This document shows positions 45,784 to 56,108 of a stretch of DNA of 64,000 bases, one piece after another. The stretch's first letter is position 1, and every line of letters starts with the position of its first letter. Origin of the DNA: Sulfuritalea sp. (GTDB lineage Bacteria > Pseudomonadota > Gammaproteobacteria > Burkholderiales > Rhodocyclaceae). Position numbers and translations under genes: made by a program. Location: the NCBI GenBank assembly GCA_023700805.1, contig JAMPYF010000008.1:1-64000 (forward strand), written 5' to 3'. The notes under the pieces are model-generated. The model saw only the letters and a program-made list of their open reading frames with translations. It was not told where the DNA came from and did not search any database.

Positions 45784-45784
45784 G

Positions 45785-47371
45785 TCAGTGGCCCTGGTGC
45801 CGGTCTGCCGGCGCGCTCGCCCCGGTCTGCGCTGCCGCGTCCATTTTCGTGATCACCCACTCGCCGGGCTTGCGCTCGACGAACTCGATGGCAATCGCGC
45901 TGCCGGGTTTGATCTTCTCGGTCAGCGCCGGATTCGCCAGCATGAAGTCCATGGTCATGCCCGGCCACTTGAGGCTGGCCACCGGACCGTGGGTCACGGT
46001 CACGCTGCCGGCCCTGGCATCGATGGCATCGAGCCTGCCGCTCGCCTGGTGGCTGACCGCGCCGCCCTTGGCCGCCGCTGGCGGCGCGCCGGCCGCCGCG
46101 AAGCCGCCGAGCGCGGCCTTGAGGTTGCTTTCGGCATCGATCAGGAAGTTCGCCGCGACCACCACCGGCTCGCCGTCCCTGATCCCCTCGCGGACTTCCA
46201 CGTAATCGTCGCTGCGCGCGCCGAGCCTGACCGCGCGCGGCTCGAAACGCCCCGCGCCCTTTTCGACCAGCACGATCTGCCGCGTGCCGCTGTCGATCAC
46301 GGCCGAGACCGGCACCGTCAGCACGCGGTCGGCGGCGCCCACCGCCAGTTCGACGCTGGCGTACATCGCCGGCTTGAGCAGCCCGCCCGGATTGGCCAGC
46401 TCGATGCGCACCGGGATCGTGCGCGTCTCGGCCGTAAGCCGGGGGTAGATGTAGGCGATCGTGCCGGCAAAGCTTTTCTCCGGATAGGCGCTGATCGCGA
46501 GACTGACCTTCTGCCCGGGTTTGACCAGCGCGATGTCGCGCTCGAAGACATCGGCCAGCACCCAGACCGAGGACAGGTCGGCGATCTGGTAGAGCATCTC
46601 GCCGGGCATGAAACGCATGCCGGCCACGGCCTTCTTCTCCAGCACCACGCCGCCCGCCGGCGAGCGGAAACTCAGCGTGCGACTGGCCTCGCCGCCCGCC
46701 GCCAGCGCCTTGATCTGCTCCTCGGAAATGTCCCAGTTGCGCAGACGCACCAGGCTTGCCTCGGCCAGCTGGCGCATGCCGGTCTGCATTTCGGCGCCGG
46801 CATCCTTCAGCGCCGCGACGCCCTTGGCCGCCACCACGTACTCGCGCTGCGCCGAAACCAGCTCCGGGCTGTACACCTCGAACAGCGGCTGGCCCTTGGC
46901 CACCGGCTGGCCCGTGGCATTGACGTGCAGGCGCTCGACCCAGCCCTCGAATTTCGGCGCCACGTTGTGCAGGCGACGCTCGTCGACCTCGACCCGGCCG
47001 GAGGCGCGCACCCGGCGCGCGAGTTCGCGCAGCGCCGCGGGTTCGGTCTTGACGCCGAGCTTCTGTACCTTCTCGGTGCTGATCTTCAGCTCGCCCGCCG
47101 CCACACCGTCGTCCTCGCCTTCATAGACCGCGATGTAGTCCATGCCCATCGAGTCCTTCTTCGGCGTCGGCGAGGTGTCCGCCAGACCCATCGGGTTGCG
47201 GTAGTAGAGCAGCTTGCGCGGCTTCTGCGCCCCGGCAGCGCCGGCAGCCGCAGCGGGCGTGGCGGCCATGCTCGCCGTGTCGCCAGCGCCAACTCTTGCC
47301 TTGCCCAGCCAGTAGCCTCCGCCGGCGGCCAGCAGTGCCACCGACAGCGCGGCCAGGTATCCGTATTTCAT
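45785..47371 (-). CDS. cusB: Cus-type periplasmic adaptor CusB with fused CusF domain
   Basis: A 528-residue membrane fusion protein linking CusA and CusC. N-terminal helix MKYGYLAALSVALLAAGGGYWLG is followed by a heavy-metal-binding YYRNPMGLADTSPTPKKDSMGMDYI segment, the hairpin/lipoyl/beta-barrel core (FEGWVERLHVNATGQPV, AGMRFMPGEMLYQIADLSSVWVLADVFE) and a C-terminal CusF-like domain (about 430-520) retaining VTHGPVASLKWPGMTMDF, the His, Trp and MxM copper ligands. A dispersed repeat copy encodes RVGAGDTA right after the membrane helix. The ATG overlaps the cusC stop by 4 nt. Confidence 0.93.
   Translation of the reverse strand: MKYGYLAALSVALLAAGGGYWLGKARVGAGDTASMAATPAAAAGAAGAQKPRKLLYYRNPMGLADTSPTPKKDSMGMDYIAVYEGEDDGVAAGELKISTEKVQKLGVKTEPAALRELARRVRASGRVEVDERRLHNVAPKFEGWVERLHVNATGQPVAKGQPLFEVYSPELVSAQREYVVAAKGVAALKDAGAEMQTGMRQLAEASLVRLRNWDISEEQIKALAAGGEASRTLSFRSPAGGVVLEKKAVAGMRFMPGEMLYQIADLSSVWVLADVFERDIALVKPGQKVSLAISAYPEKSFAGTIAYIYPRLTAETRTIPVRIELANPGGLLKPAMYASVELAVGAADRVLTVPVSAVIDSGTRQIVLVEKGAGRFEPRAVRLGARSDDYVEVREGIRDGEPVVVAANFLIDAESNLKAALGGFAAAGAPPAAAKGGAVSHQASGRLDAIDARAGSVTVTHGPVASLKWPGMTMDFMLANPALTEKIKPGSAIAIEFVERKPGEWVITKMDAAAQTGASAPADRHQGH
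47274..47298 (+). repeat. Dispersed 25-nt repeat, copy 9
   Basis: GCCGTGT followed by CGCCAGCGCCAACTCTTG. Antisense in cusB; the sense strand encodes ARVGAGDTA just after the N-terminal helix. Confidence 0.85.
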
Positions 47372-48639
47372 AGTTCCTCTCCCACCATCTTTTCGATCTC
47401 GGCCAGGCGCATCTGCTGGTCGCCGCGCGCCTTCACCAGTTCGCCGCGGGCGCGGCGCAGTTGCCGGTGCGCGTCGAGCACCGCGGCGAAATCGGCGCGG
47501 CCGTTTTCGTAAGCGGCCAGCGCCGCGTTGAGATTCAATTCCGCCTGCGGCAGCAGGCCGTTGGTCACCAGCGACTCCAGCCGCCGCGCGACGTCGAGGC
47601 CGGCCAGGCTTTCGCTGAGTTCGGCCAGGCTCTGGTTGAGGTTGCCCTGGCGGCGCAGGCGCGCGGCTTCCAGGTTCAGTTCGGCCTCGCGCTCCTGGGC
47701 GCGACGGCTGCCCTGCTGCAGCGGAATGTTGATCTCGAACATCAGCTCCCATTCGCTGACGCGGTTGCGCGTCTGGGTTGGCGAAATGCCGAGGTTCAGG
47801 TCGGGATAGCGGTTGCGCTCGACCAGATCGCGGCCCTTCTCGGCGCCGCTGATGCGCGCGTCGTCGGCCGCCAACTGCGGATTGTTGGCGCGCAGCCGCG
47901 CCTCCAGCGCGGCCATGTCCAGCTTGGCTACCGGCGGCAAGGGGCGCAGTTTCTCCGGCGGGCGCAGCTTGACGTTTTCCGGCCGCCCGAGCAGCGCGCG
48001 CATGCGGGCGCTGGCCTGGGCGCTTTCGCCTTCGAGCATGACCAGGTCGGTTTCCATGGCGATGATTTCGGATTGCGCGCGCAAGGCATCCTGCTGGCTG
48101 CCGAAGCCACTGCCATAGCGGGTGCGCGCGATCTCGGCGACACGCCGCATGAGGTCGAGGTTTTCCTGCGCATAGCGGATGCTGATCAGGTGCACGTGAT
48201 GCTGGGCGTAGGTCAGCTTGATCTTCGTCGCCAGCTCGATCCAGCCGGCGCGTGCCTTCGCCTGCGCCTCGTCGGCAACCGCGCCGGCCACGCCGCGACG
48301 CAGGTCGCGCTTGCCGAACCAGGGCAGCGCCTGGCTGAAGGTGTAGCGCGCGCCGCCGATGCGCGGCGGCAGCAGATTGGCGCTGGCGTCCATGCCCTCG
48401 TTGGTGACGTCGCGCAACTCGGTGCGCAGCATAGGATCGGGCAGTGCACCGGCCGGCTCGATCTTCGCCGTCGCGGCCTCGGCCTCGGCGCGCAATGCGG
48501 CGAACTCGGGATGACGGCTGCGGGCAAATTCGAGCAGGCTCCCGACCTCGCCGCCGATCAACTGCTCGGCAGGCTGGGCCCAGGCCGTGGTAGTGGTCAG
48601 GGCGAGCAACGCTGCCAGCCGCACGAGACGGGAGGCCAT
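47368..48639 (-). CDS. cusC: Outer-membrane efflux protein CusC-like (TolC family)
   Basis: A 423-residue TolC-family channel with a signal peptide (MASRLVRLAALLALTTTTAW, cleaved near AQPAE). Two outer-membrane efflux repeats with long helices: LLEFARSRHPEFAALRAEAEAA near the N-terminus, the characteristic YTFSQALPWFGKR, and EINIPLQQGSRRAQEREAE in the second half. It lacks a lipobox, unlike E. coli CusC. It pairs with CusB and CusA downstream, overlapping cusB by 4 nt. Confidence 0.92.
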   Translation of the reverse strand: MASRLVRLAALLALTTTTAWAQPAEQLIGGEVGSLLEFARSRHPEFAALRAEAEAATAKIEPAGALPDPMLRTELRDVTNEGMDASANLLPPRIGGARYTFSQALPWFGKRDLRRGVAGAVADEAQAKARAGWIELATKIKLTYAQHHVHLISIRYAQENLDLMRRVAEIARTRYGSGFGSQQDALRAQSEIIAMETDLVMLEGESAQASARMRALLGRPENVKLRPPEKLRPLPPVAKLDMAALEARLRANNPQLAADDARISGAEKGRDLVERNRYPDLNLGISPTQTRNRVSEWELMFEINIPLQQGSRRAQEREAELNLEAARLRRQGNLNQSLAELSESLAGLDVARRLESLVTNGLLPQAELNLNAALAAYENGRADFAAVLDAHRQLRRARGELVKARGDQQMRLAEIEKMVGEEL

Positions 48640-48642
48640 GCC

Positions 48643-48954
48643 CTACTTCGCGGCTTCGATACTGGTGACGGTCAATACGCCCTTAGCGTCCACCGCGCGG
48701 AAGCGGATCTTGTCGCCCTCCTTCCACTTCTTCAGCATCGCCGGATCCTTGGCCTTGAAGCTCATGGTCATGGGGCCCATGTGAAGATTGGGAAGCTCGC
48801 CGTGCGTGATGGTGATGGAGCCCGAAGCCCGATTCAGCTTCCTGATCACGCCGTCGGTCGGCGTTACCGTCTCGGGCGCCTCAGGCGCGGCCAGCGCCGG
48901 CAAGGCGGAAAAGACCAGGCTGGCGCAGAGGGCAAGAAATGCGTGGCGATTCAT
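48643..48954 (-). CDS. cusF: CusF-like periplasmic copper-binding protein
   Basis: A 103-residue exported protein: signal peptide MNRHAFLALCASLVFSALPA, then the small OB-fold CusF domain. Ligand candidates are His51 in TITHGE and Met62/Met64 in GPMTMSF. The position of the copper-capping Trp of E. coli CusF is occupied by Met59 (LHMGPMTM), so the site may be His/Met-only. GAGGAG precedes the ATG at 48952-48954. It lies 3 bp upstream of cusC and hands copper or silver to CusB. Confidence 0.88.
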   Translation of the reverse strand: MNRHAFLALCASLVFSALPALAAPEAPETVTPTDGVIRKLNRASGSITITHGELPNLHMGPMTMSFKAKDPAMLKKWKEGDKIRFRAVDAKGVLTVTSIEAAK

Positions 48955-49056
48955 GTGCGATAACTCCTCATTGTTCATTGACGTAAATCGGTGTTGCGGC
49001 GAGCCCGCGGCGCGCTGCAACATGATAAAGCCCATCGCCGGCGAAATGCTTTTCCG

Positions 49057-51348
49057 TCAGGCGCCGCGCAGGCGCAAGGCATTGCCGACGACGCTGGCCG
49101 ACGACAGGCTCATCGCCGCGGCGGCGATGACGGGCGACAGCACCAGGCCGAAGGCCGGGTAGAGGATGCCCGCCGCTATCGGCACGCCGAGCGCATTGTA
49201 GAGAAAGGCGAAGGCCAGGTTCTGCCGCATGTTGGCCACGGTCGCAGCCGACAGCTGGCGGGCGCGGGCGATGCCGCGCAGATCGCCCTTGACCAGCATG
49301 ACCTGGGCGCTGTTCATGGCGACGTCGGTGCCGGTGCCCATGGCGATGCCGACGTCGGCTTTCGCCAGGGCCGGCGCATCGTTGATGCCGTCGCCGACCA
49401 TGGCCACGATGCGCCCTTCGCGCTGCAGTTGCTCGACCAGCGCCAGCTTGTCGGCCGGCTTGACCTCGCCATGCACTTCCTCGATGCCCAGCCGCTGGCC
49501 GACCGCCCGCGCCGTGGTCAGGCCGTCGCCGGTGGCCATGACGACGCACAAGCCGGCCTGGCGCAGGCTCGCCAGCGCTTCCGCCGTGCTCGCCTTGATC
49601 GGATCGGCGACGGCGAGCAGCCCGAGCAGCCGCCCGTCAACGGCAAGGTGCATGACGCTGGCGCCGCTCAGGCGCAGCGCCTCGGCCTCGACCACCATGC
49701 CGCTTACATCGACGCCCGCGTCGGCCAGCAGCGCCGCATTGCCCAGCACCAGGCGGCGGCCGCCGACCGCGCCGCGCACGCCGATGCCGCTGGCGGACTC
49801 GAACTGCTCGGCCTTGTCGAGGCTCAGTCCGCGCTCGCGCGCGGCGCGCACGATGGCATCGGCCAGCGGATGCTCGCTGCCCTGGTCGAGGCTCGCCGCC
49901 AGACGCAGCACCTCGTCCTCGCTACCGCCGGCGACCGCCACGACGCGCTCGAAAGCCGGGCGGCCCTCGGTCAGGGTGCCGGTCTTGTCCACGATCAGCG
50001 TGTCGACCTCGCGCAGGCGTTCGATCGCGGCGGCATCGCGAAACAGGATGCCGCTGGTGGCCGCCTTGCCGGTCGCGACCATGACCGACATCGGCGTGGC
50101 CAGGCCCAGCGCGCAGGGGCAGGCGATGATCAGCACCGAGACGCCGTTGATCAGTCCGAACACCCAGCCCTGTTCGCCGCCGAGCAGGCCCCAGGCGAAG
50201 AAGCTCAGCAAGGCGATGCCGACCACCGCCACGACGAAGTAGCCGGCGACGACATCCGCCATGCGCTGCAGCGGCGCCTTCGAGCGCTGGGCCTGGGCCA
50301 CCATCTGCACGATCTGCGCCAATACGGTCTGGGCGCCGACTTTTTCGGCGCGGATCACCAGGCTGCCCGAGGTGTTCATCGTGGCACCGATCACCTTGTC
50401 GCCGGGGCGCTTGGTCACCGGCAGCGGTTCGCCGGTGAGCATGGATTCATCGACCGCGCTGGCGCCTTCCGTCACCGCGCCATCTACCGGCAGCTTCTCG
50501 CCGGGGCGCACGCGCAAGCTATCGCCGACGTGCACATGGGCGAGCGGCACGTCTTCCTCGCTGCCGTCGGCATTGATGCGGCGTGCGGTTTTCGGCGCGA
50601 GGCCGAGCAGGGACTTGATCGCCGCGGTGGTTTGCGCGCGCGCACGCAATTCGAGCATCTGCCCGAGCAGGGTCAGCGAGATGATGACCGCCGCCGCCTC
50701 GAAATACACGCCGATGCGGCCGTGGGCCATGAACGAGGTGGGGAACCAGCCGGGCACCAGGGTCGCGGCCACGCTGTAGGCGAATGCCGCACCGGTGCCG
50801 AGGCTGATCAGGGTCCACATGTTGGGGCTGCGATGGAGCAGCGACTGCCAGCCGCGCACGAAGAAGGGCCAGCCGGCCCAGAGCACGATAGGCGCGGCGA
50901 GCAGCAGTTCGCCCCAGTTGCGCAGCGCGGGCACCAGCCAGGCCAGCCTGTGCCCGGCCATCGCCAGGAGCACGACGCTGACGGTCAGCGGCAGGCTGGC
51001 CCAGAAGCGGCGCTGGAAGTCGCGGTACTCGGCCTTGTCCTCGTCCTGCTCCAGCTCGGGCAGCACCGGCTCCAGCGCCATGCCGCACTTGGGGCAGGTG
51101 CCGGGACCGGTCTGGCGCACCTCGGGGTGCATCGGGCAGGTGTATTCGCGGGCCGATGTCGATTCGACCGGCTCGGCGGCGGCCGGTACTGGCAGGGCCA
51201 GGTAGCGCCGCGGATCGGCAGCGAATTTGGCAAGACACTTCGCGCTGCAAAAGCGGTACTGCCGTTCTTCGTATTCGAAGCGGTGCGCCGAATCGGGCTG
51301 GACCGTCATGCCGCACACCGGGTCGACCATGGTTCCGTCCGCTTTCAT
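49057..51348 (-). CDS. copA: Copper-exporting P-type ATPase (P1B, CPC type) with YHS and heavy-metal-binding N-terminal domains
   Basis: A 763-residue pump that moves Cu(I) out of the cytoplasm. The N-terminus carries a YHS/TRASH domain ([19 protein letters not shown]) and a heavy-metal-binding motif ([22 protein letters not shown]) in place of the usual HMA domain. Core motifs: TGEP, CPC at 410-412 ([12 protein letters not shown]), DKTGTLT with phosphorylated Asp454, [16 protein letters not shown], and terminal [15 protein letters not shown] typical of copper pumps. Its ATG overlaps the upstream membrane-protein stop by 4 nt; the family start [14 protein letters not shown] fixes the ATG at 51346-51348. 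Confidence 0.94.
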   Translation of the reverse strand: MKADGTMVDPVCGMTVQPDSAHRFEYEERQYRFCSAKCLAKFAADPRRYLALPVPAAAEPVESTSAREYTCPMHPEVRQTGPGTCPKCGMALEPVLPELEQDEDKAEYRDFQRRFWASLPLTVSVVLLAMAGHRLAWLVPALRNWGELLLAAPIVLWAGWPFFVRGWQSLLHRSPNMWTLISLGTGAAFAYSVAATLVPGWFPTSFMAHGRIGVYFEAAAVIISLTLLGQMLELRARAQTTAAIKSLLGLAPKTARRINADGSEEDVPLAHVHVGDSLRVRPGEKLPVDGAVTEGASAVDESMLTGEPLPVTKRPGDKVIGATMNTSGSLVIRAEKVGAQTVLAQIVQMVAQAQRSKAPLQRMADVVAGYFVVAVVGIALLSFFAWGLLGGEQGWVFGLINGVSVLIIACPCALGLATPMSVMVATGKAATSGILFRDAAAIERLREVDTLIVDKTGTLTEGRPAFERVVAVAGGSEDEVLRLAASLDQGSEHPLADAIVRAARERGLSLDKAEQFESASGIGVRGAVGGRRLVLGNAALLADAGVDVSGMVVEAEALRLSGASVMHLAVDGRLLGLLAVADPIKASTAEALASLRQAGLCVVMATGDGLTTARAVGQRLGIEEVHGEVKPADKLALVEQLQREGRIVAMVGDGINDAPALAKADVGIAMGTGTDVAMNSAQVMLVKGDLRGIARARQLSAATVANMRQNLAFAFLYNALGVPIAAGILYPAFGLVLSPVIAAAAMSLSSASVVGNALRLRGA

Positions 51349-51794
51349 CGGATTTGCCTCCTTACCAGCCAAACGACGAGGGGCGGCAGCAGCAGCCATT
51401 GCACCAAGGGCGCCAGCCCAGTACCCAGCAAGGGCAGCCGGGGCATTGCTTCGGCATATTGCCAGCGGCCGCCGACCTGCGTGGCCCAGTATTCCAGCAC
51501 CACGGTGGCGGCCACGCCGACGGCGACGAAGGTCCCCAGGGTGACGGCTGTGGGCCGCCGTATCCAGCCGCGCGTAGCAACGGTTGCGACCAGCCAGAAG
51601 GCGAGCAGCGCAATCACCGCATCGCCCGCCGCGGCGCGCGTGCACATGATGACCCCGTCCCAGTGCGCGAGCGAGGCCACCCCCTTGAACAAGGGGATCT
51701 GCCAAATTTCCCAGGGCAGATTGAGCAGGAAGGCAAACAAGACCAGGTTGGTCTCGGGCCAGTCCATCACGCCGCTGCGCCGCGTGCGCAACAT
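51345..51794 (-). CDS. Small integral membrane protein in copper operon
   Basis: A 149-residue protein with about four hydrophobic helices ([71 protein letters not shown]). I do not recognise a named family. Its stop overlaps the copper-ATPase start by 4 nt, so it is co-translated with the pump and may assist copper handling in the membrane; this is inference. A start at the in-frame ATG 51765-51767 (MDWPETN) is possible. Confidence 0.75.
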   Translation of the reverse strand: MLRTRRSGVMDWPETNLVLFAFLLNLPWEIWQIPLFKGVASLAHWDGVIMCTRAAAGDAVIALLAFWLVATVATRGWIRRPTAVTLGTFVAVGVAATVVLEYWATQVGGRWQYAEAMPRLPLLGTGLAPLVQWLLLPPLVVWLVRRQIR

Positions 51795-51849
51795 CAGAAC
51801 GACGGGGGCAAGCGCCTGAGCCGGACAAGCATGGCGAAACTCCCCGTGC

Positions 51850-52368
51850 CTACTTCATCGGCGCCGCCGGCGCGGCCGCGCCCTCCTGACGGCGCATCAT
51901 CTGCTCCATCATCATCTGCATCATGTCCATGCGCTTTTCCATGTGCTGCATGCGGTCTGCAGCCTCGGCAGGCGCGGCGCCACCCATCATGCCCATGCCG
52001 CCCTTGCCCATCATCCCGCCTTGCATCATGCCCATGCCGCCTTTGCCCATCATGCCGCCGTGCATCATCTGACAATCGGCGCCCATTCCGGCCTGCATGC
52101 CGCGCGCCATGCCCATGTTTTCCTGCATGGTCTGCATATGCTCGGCCATCGCCTTGTGCCGCTCGGCGTCGCTCCTGGCCTTGGCGACTCGGTCGAGCTG
52201 CGACTGCATCTTCTTCACGTTGTCCTGCATCTTTTTCACCTGCGGCGCCAGCGGGGCGGGTGCGCCCTTGGCTTCCGCGGCCTTTTCCGGGTGATGCGCG
52301 TCGTCGGCGAAAACCGGTGCCGAGAACGCGAGTGCGGCCGCAATGGCTGTCATGGCAAACTTGTTCAT
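51850..52368 (-). CDS. Methionine-rich exported protein, candidate periplasmic copper binder
   Basis: A 172-residue protein with signal peptide MNKFAMTAIAAALAFSAPVF (cleaved near FADDAHH). A predicted coiled coil (VKKMQDNVKKMQSQLDRVAK) is followed by a Met/Gly-rich block containing GGMMGKGGMGMMQ directly repeated as GGMMGKGGMGMMG, then MQHMEKRMDMMQMMMEQMMRR. The N-terminal part of the mature protein has DDAHHPEK. Clustered Met and His suit Cu(I)/Ag(I) binding in the periplasm. No named family recognised; function inferred from composition and operon position. Confidence 0.82.
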   Translation of the reverse strand: MNKFAMTAIAAALAFSAPVFADDAHHPEKAAEAKGAPAPLAPQVKKMQDNVKKMQSQLDRVAKARSDAERHKAMAEHMQTMQENMGMARGMQAGMGADCQMMHGGMMGKGGMGMMQGGMMGKGGMGMMGGAAPAEAADRMQHMEKRMDMMQMMMEQMMRRQEGAAAPAAPMK

Positions 52369-52429
52369 GCTGTGCCTCCTTCGCTGGGTTTGTCGCCGCC
52401 CCTCGGCAACGAATCTGATGGGGCAGAAT

Positions 52430-52897
52430 TTAGTGCTTGTGGTCGGTATGCCCGTCGTTTGCCGCGACCGACGGTGCGGCCAGCGGCGTGAAGCGCGCCT
52501 GCTCGGCGGGCTTGCCCGAGAGCGTGATCGACACCACCACCTTCATGTCCGGCGTCGACGCGTACTTGCCGACGCCCTTGAGGCGGTTGTCGCCGTCGGG
52601 CACCAGCTTGACGCTGGCCTTCTGCTTGCCGGCGAGGATGGTCGCCGTACCGCCAGCGCCAACTGTTGGAATCTTCGCATTGGCGTGGTCGGTGACATAC
52701 ACCACGACCGGGTTGTCCCTGGCCTCCTTGCTGTCCTTGGCCACCACCAGCTCGAAGTGATAGGCGCCGGCCATGCGCTGCTGGCCGCCGTTGGGCGTCT
52801 TCTGGGTATCCAGGTATTCGTCGCTATGGGCGAACGAGAACGAACTCGCCAGCATCAGGGCGCTGGCCGCGGCAAGAGAAATCAGGGATTGCTTCAT
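52430..52897 (-). CDS. Exported beta-rich hypothetical protein of copper operons
   Basis: A 155-residue protein with signal peptide MKQSLISLAAASALMLASSF (cleaved near SFAHSDEY). The mature part looks like an FixH/YtkA-type immunoglobulin-like domain (YHFELVVAKDSKEARDNPVVVYVTDH, PDMKVVVSITLSGKPAEQARFTPL) ending in a His-rich tail NDGHTDHKH. It may bind metal or assist the adjacent RND system. A dispersed repeat copy encodes PTVGAGGTAT. Start chosen for the signal peptide. Confidence 0.78.
   Translation of the reverse strand: MKQSLISLAAASALMLASSFSFAHSDEYLDTQKTPNGGQQRMAGAYHFELVVAKDSKEARDNPVVVYVTDHANAKIPTVGAGGTATILAGKQKASVKLVPDGDNRLKGVGKYASTPDMKVVVSITLSGKPAEQARFTPLAAPSVAANDGHTDHKH
52644..52668 (+). 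repeat. Dispersed 25-nt repeat, copy 10
   Basis: GCCGTAC followed by CGCCAGCGCCAACTGTTG. Antisense within the exported protein gene; the sense strand encodes PTVGAGGTA. Confidence 0.75.
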
Positions 52898-52926
52898 GGG
52901 AAACTCCTTGGTTGTCGGAAACAGGC

Positions 52927-55900
52927 TTAGAAACTTTCGCTCTCTTTGGCGGCGAGCAGCCGCTCCAGCGCGGGCTTGCCCCACAGCCAGAACATCAGCG
53001 GCGTCAGCAGTGTATCGAGCAGGGTCGAGCTGATCAGGCCGCCGAAGATCACCACCGCCACCGGGTGCAGCACTTCCTTGCCCGGCGCGTCGGCCGAGAG
53101 CAGCAGCGGCATCAAGGCGAAGGCGGCCACCAGCGCGGTCATCAGCACCGGCGTCAGGCGCTCCAGCGAGCCGCGCACGATCATGTGCCGGCCGAAGCTT
53201 TCCCCCTCGAAGGCGCAGAGGTTGATGTAGTGGCTGATCTTGAGGATGCCGTTGCGCGTCGCAATGCCGGTCAGGGTGATGAAGCCGACCAGCGCGGCGA
53301 CCGACAGCGGCTGGCCGGAAATCCACAGCGCGATGACGCTGCCGATCAGGGCCAGCGGAATATTGCCCATGATGATCAGGGTCAGCGCGGTCGAACGGTA
53401 GCGGCTGTAGAGCACCATGAAGATCATGGTCAGCGACACGCCGGCGAGCAGCGTGATCAGGCGCGCCGCCTGCTCCTGCGCCTGGAACTGGCCTTCCAGC
53501 GCGGTGAAATAGCCTTCCGGCAAGGGCTTGGCGGCGAGTTCGGTGCGCACGTCGGCGATCACCTGCGACATGTCACGGCCGTCGGTGTTGGCCGAGAGCA
53601 CGATGCGGCGGCGCGAGTTCTCGCGGCTGACCTGATTCGGACCGTCGCTCTCCTCGACGCTGGCGATGCGCGACAGCGGCACATGGCCGCCCGGCGTTTC
53701 GATCAGCAGATCGGCCAGCGCCTGCGGGCTGCGCGCGGACTCCGGCAGGCGTACCAGCAGGTCGAAGCGCCGGTTGCCTTCGATGACCTGGGTGATCTGC
53801 TCGCCCTCGATCATCTGCTCCAGGCTGCGCAGCAGGTTGCCGGGGGCGACGCCGTAGCGCGCGGCCTGCTCGTAGTCGAGGCGGATCTTGACCTGCGGGA
53901 TCAGCACCTGTTTCTCGATCTGCAGATCGGTGACGCCGGGAATTTTCGCCAGGCGCCCGCGCATCTCGGCGGCCAGGCCGCGCAGCGTGTCGAGATCGTC
54001 GCCGTAGATTTTCAGCGCGATCTGGGCGCGCACGCCGGACAGCAGGTGGTCGAGGCGGTGCGAAATCGGCTGGCCGACGTTGGAGGCCGCCGGCAGGCTG
54101 GCCAGGCGGCTCCGGATGTCGGCGATGATCTGCTCGCGGCTGCGTTCGGATGCCTTGAGGTCTACGTCCATCTCGGTGTAATGCACGCCTTCGGCATGTT
54201 CGTCGAGCTCGGCGCGGCCGGTGCGGCGGCCGACCTTGGTCACCTCGGGCACCTCGGCGACGAGTTGTTCGGCCAGCGTGCCGATGCGGTTGGATTCGGC
54301 CAGCGAAGTGCCGGGATTGAGCAGCACATTGACCGTCAGCGTGCCTTCGTTGAAGGGCGGCAGGAAAGAGCGCGGGAAGAAGGGCACACTGGCCGCGACG
54401 ATCAGCACCAGCGCGCACGCGCCGGCCAGCAGCGCGCGCGCGTGATCGAAGGACCAGTGCAGCAGCTTCGCGTCCCAGCGCTTGAGGCGGATCACCAGCG
54501 GGCTGTCGCCGGCATGCAGCTGCTTCATGTGCGGCAGCAGGTAGTAGGCCATCACCGGCGTCAGCGTCACCGAGACGATCATGCTGGCCAGAATCGACAC
54601 GATGTAGGCGATGCCCAGCGGCGTGAACAAGCGCCCCTCGATGCCGGGCAGGACGAACAGCGGCACGAACACCAGCACGATGATCACCGTCGCATAGACG
54701 ATGGCCGAGCGCACTTCCAGCGTCGCCGCGGCGATCACCTCGGCCACCGGACGCGGTGTCGCCGCCGCACGATTCAGCTTGAGGCGGCGCAGGACGTTCT
54801 CGACGCCGACCACGGCGTCATCGACCAGTTCGCCGATGGCTATCGCCAGGCCTCCCAGGGTCATGGTGTTGATCGACAGGCCGAAGTAGTGGAACACCAG
54901 CGCCGTCGCCAGCAGCGACACCGGGATCGCCATCAGCGAAATGATCGTGGTGCGCACATTGAGCAGGAACAGGAAGAGGATCACCGCGACCAGCATCGCA
55001 CCGTCGCGCAGGGCTTCCTCGACGTTGTTCACCGAGTGCTCGATGAAGTCGGCCTGCTTGAACAGGAAGGACGGCGCCTCTATGCCCCGGGGCAGGCTCT
55101 TGCCGAGTTCGGCGATGGCCTTTTCCACTTCGCGGGTCAGGGTCACGCTGTCGGCGGCCGGCTGCTTCTGCACCGACAGGATCACCGCCGGCTTGCCCTT
55201 GTAGCTGCCGTCGCCGCGCTTGATCGCCGGCGCGATTTTGACCTCGGCCAATTGCCTGAGCAGGATAGTCTGGCCGTTCTTCACCGCCACCACGAGGTTC
55301 TGCAAATCCTCGATGCGCGAGCTGCGGCCGATCTGGCGAATCAGCCATTCGCGGCCCTGGGCTTCGAGAAAGCCGCCGCTGGTGTTGGCGCCGAAATCGC
55401 GCAGCGCGGCTTCCAGCTTTTCGCGCTCGATGCCCAGCGCCTGCAACTGCGCGGGCTTGATCTCGACGCGGTACTGGCGCACTTCGCCGCCGATCGGAAT
55501 CACCTGGGCGACGCCGGGAATGGTCAAGAGGCGCGGCCGCACAACCCAGTCGGCATACTCGCGCACCGCCATCGGGCTGAGCTTGGCCGGGTCGGCGGGA
55601 ATGGCGATCAGCAGGATCTCGCCCATGATCGAGGAGATCGGCCCCAGTTGCGGCACGATGCCCGGCGGCAGCTGTTCGCGCACCAGGTTCAGGCGCTCGG
55701 CGACCTGCTGCCGGTTGCGGTAGATGTCGGAGCCCCATTCGAATTCGACATAGACGATGGACAGGCCGATACCCGAAACGGAACGCACGCGCGTCACGCC
55801 CGGCATGCCGTTCATGCTCGACTCGACCGGGAAGCTCACCAGTTGCTCGACCTCCTCCGGCGCCATGCCGCCCGCTTCGGTCATCAGCGTCACGGTGGGC

Positions 55901-56031
55901 TTGTTGAGGTCGGGGAAGACATCGACCGGCATCTGCCGCAGCGTGATCGCGCCGTAGATGATCAGCAGCAGCGAGATGCCGAGAACGATCAGCCGCTGCT
56001 TGAGCGCGGCGTGGATGATGTAGTCGAACAT
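52927..56031 (-). CDS. Heavy-metal RND efflux permease (second system)
   Basis: A 1034-residue HME-family RND pump with twelve predicted helices. Landmarks: [20 protein letters not shown] start, [40 protein letters not shown]-like helix 4 region with [21 protein letters not shown], and [24 protein letters not shown] in the porter domain. It lacks the IDMLSTG Met marker of the CusA in this cluster, so its metal may differ (copper, silver or a divalent ion). ATG at 56029-56031 is the family start; the longer frame runs into an intergenic repeat. Its adaptor and outer-membrane genes lie upstream beyond that repeat-filled gap. Confidence 0.92.
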   Translation of the reverse strand: MFDYIIHAALKQRLIVLGISLLLIIYGAITLRQMPVDVFPDLNKPTVTLMTEAGGMAPEEVEQLVSFPVESSMNGMPGVTRVRSVSGIGLSIVYVEFEWGSDIYRNRQQVAERLNLVREQLPPGIVPQLGPISSIMGEILLIAIPADPAKLSPMAVREYADWVVRPRLLTIPGVAQVIPIGGEVRQYRVEIKPAQLQALGIEREKLEAALRDFGANTSGGFLEAQGREWLIRQIGRSSRIEDLQNLVVAVKNGQTILLRQLAEVKIAPAIKRGDGSYKGKPAVILSVQKQPAADSVTLTREVEKAIAELGKSLPRGIEAPSFLFKQADFIEHSVNNVEEALRDGAMLVAVILFLFLLNVRTTIISLMAIPVSLLATALVFHYFGLSINTMTLGGLAIAIGELVDDAVVGVENVLRRLKLNRAAATPRPVAEVIAAATLEVRSAIVYATVIIVLVFVPLFVLPGIEGRLFTPLGIAYIVSILASMIVSVTLTPVMAYYLLPHMKQLHAGDSPLVIRLKRWDAKLLHWSFDHARALLAGACALVLIVAASVPFFPRSFLPPFNEGTLTVNVLLNPGTSLAESNRIGTLAEQLVAEVPEVTKVGRRTGRAELDEHAEGVHYTEMDVDLKASERSREQIIADIRSRLASLPAASNVGQPISHRLDHLLSGVRAQIALKIYGDDLDTLRGLAAEMRGRLAKIPGVTDLQIEKQVLIPQVKIRLDYEQAARYGVAPGNLLRSLEQMIEGEQITQVIEGNRRFDLLVRLPESARSPQALADLLIETPGGHVPLSRIASVEESDGPNQVSRENSRRRIVLSANTDGRDMSQVIADVRTELAAKPLPEGYFTALEGQFQAQEQAARLITLLAGVSLTMIFMVLYSRYRSTALTLIIMGNIPLALIGSVIALWISGQPLSVAALVGFITLTGIATRNGILKISHYINLCAFEGESFGRHMIVRGSLERLTPVLMTALVAAFALMPLLLSADAPGKEVLHPVAVVIFGGLISSTLLDTLLTPLMFWLWGKPALERLLAAKESESF

Positions 56032-56108
56032 CTCAGTGCTCCATGACGCTGCGCGTCTTCCGCGACGCATGAATCGGTGTAGTGGAGGCGGTTTTGATGC
56101 CTGCGCGC

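Noticed and set aside
51349-51828. A 160-residue N-terminal extension of the copper ATPase
   Set aside because: The extension overlaps the small membrane-protein gene in another frame and has low-complexity Arg/Gly/His content; the YHS domain start fixes the ATG at 51346-51348.
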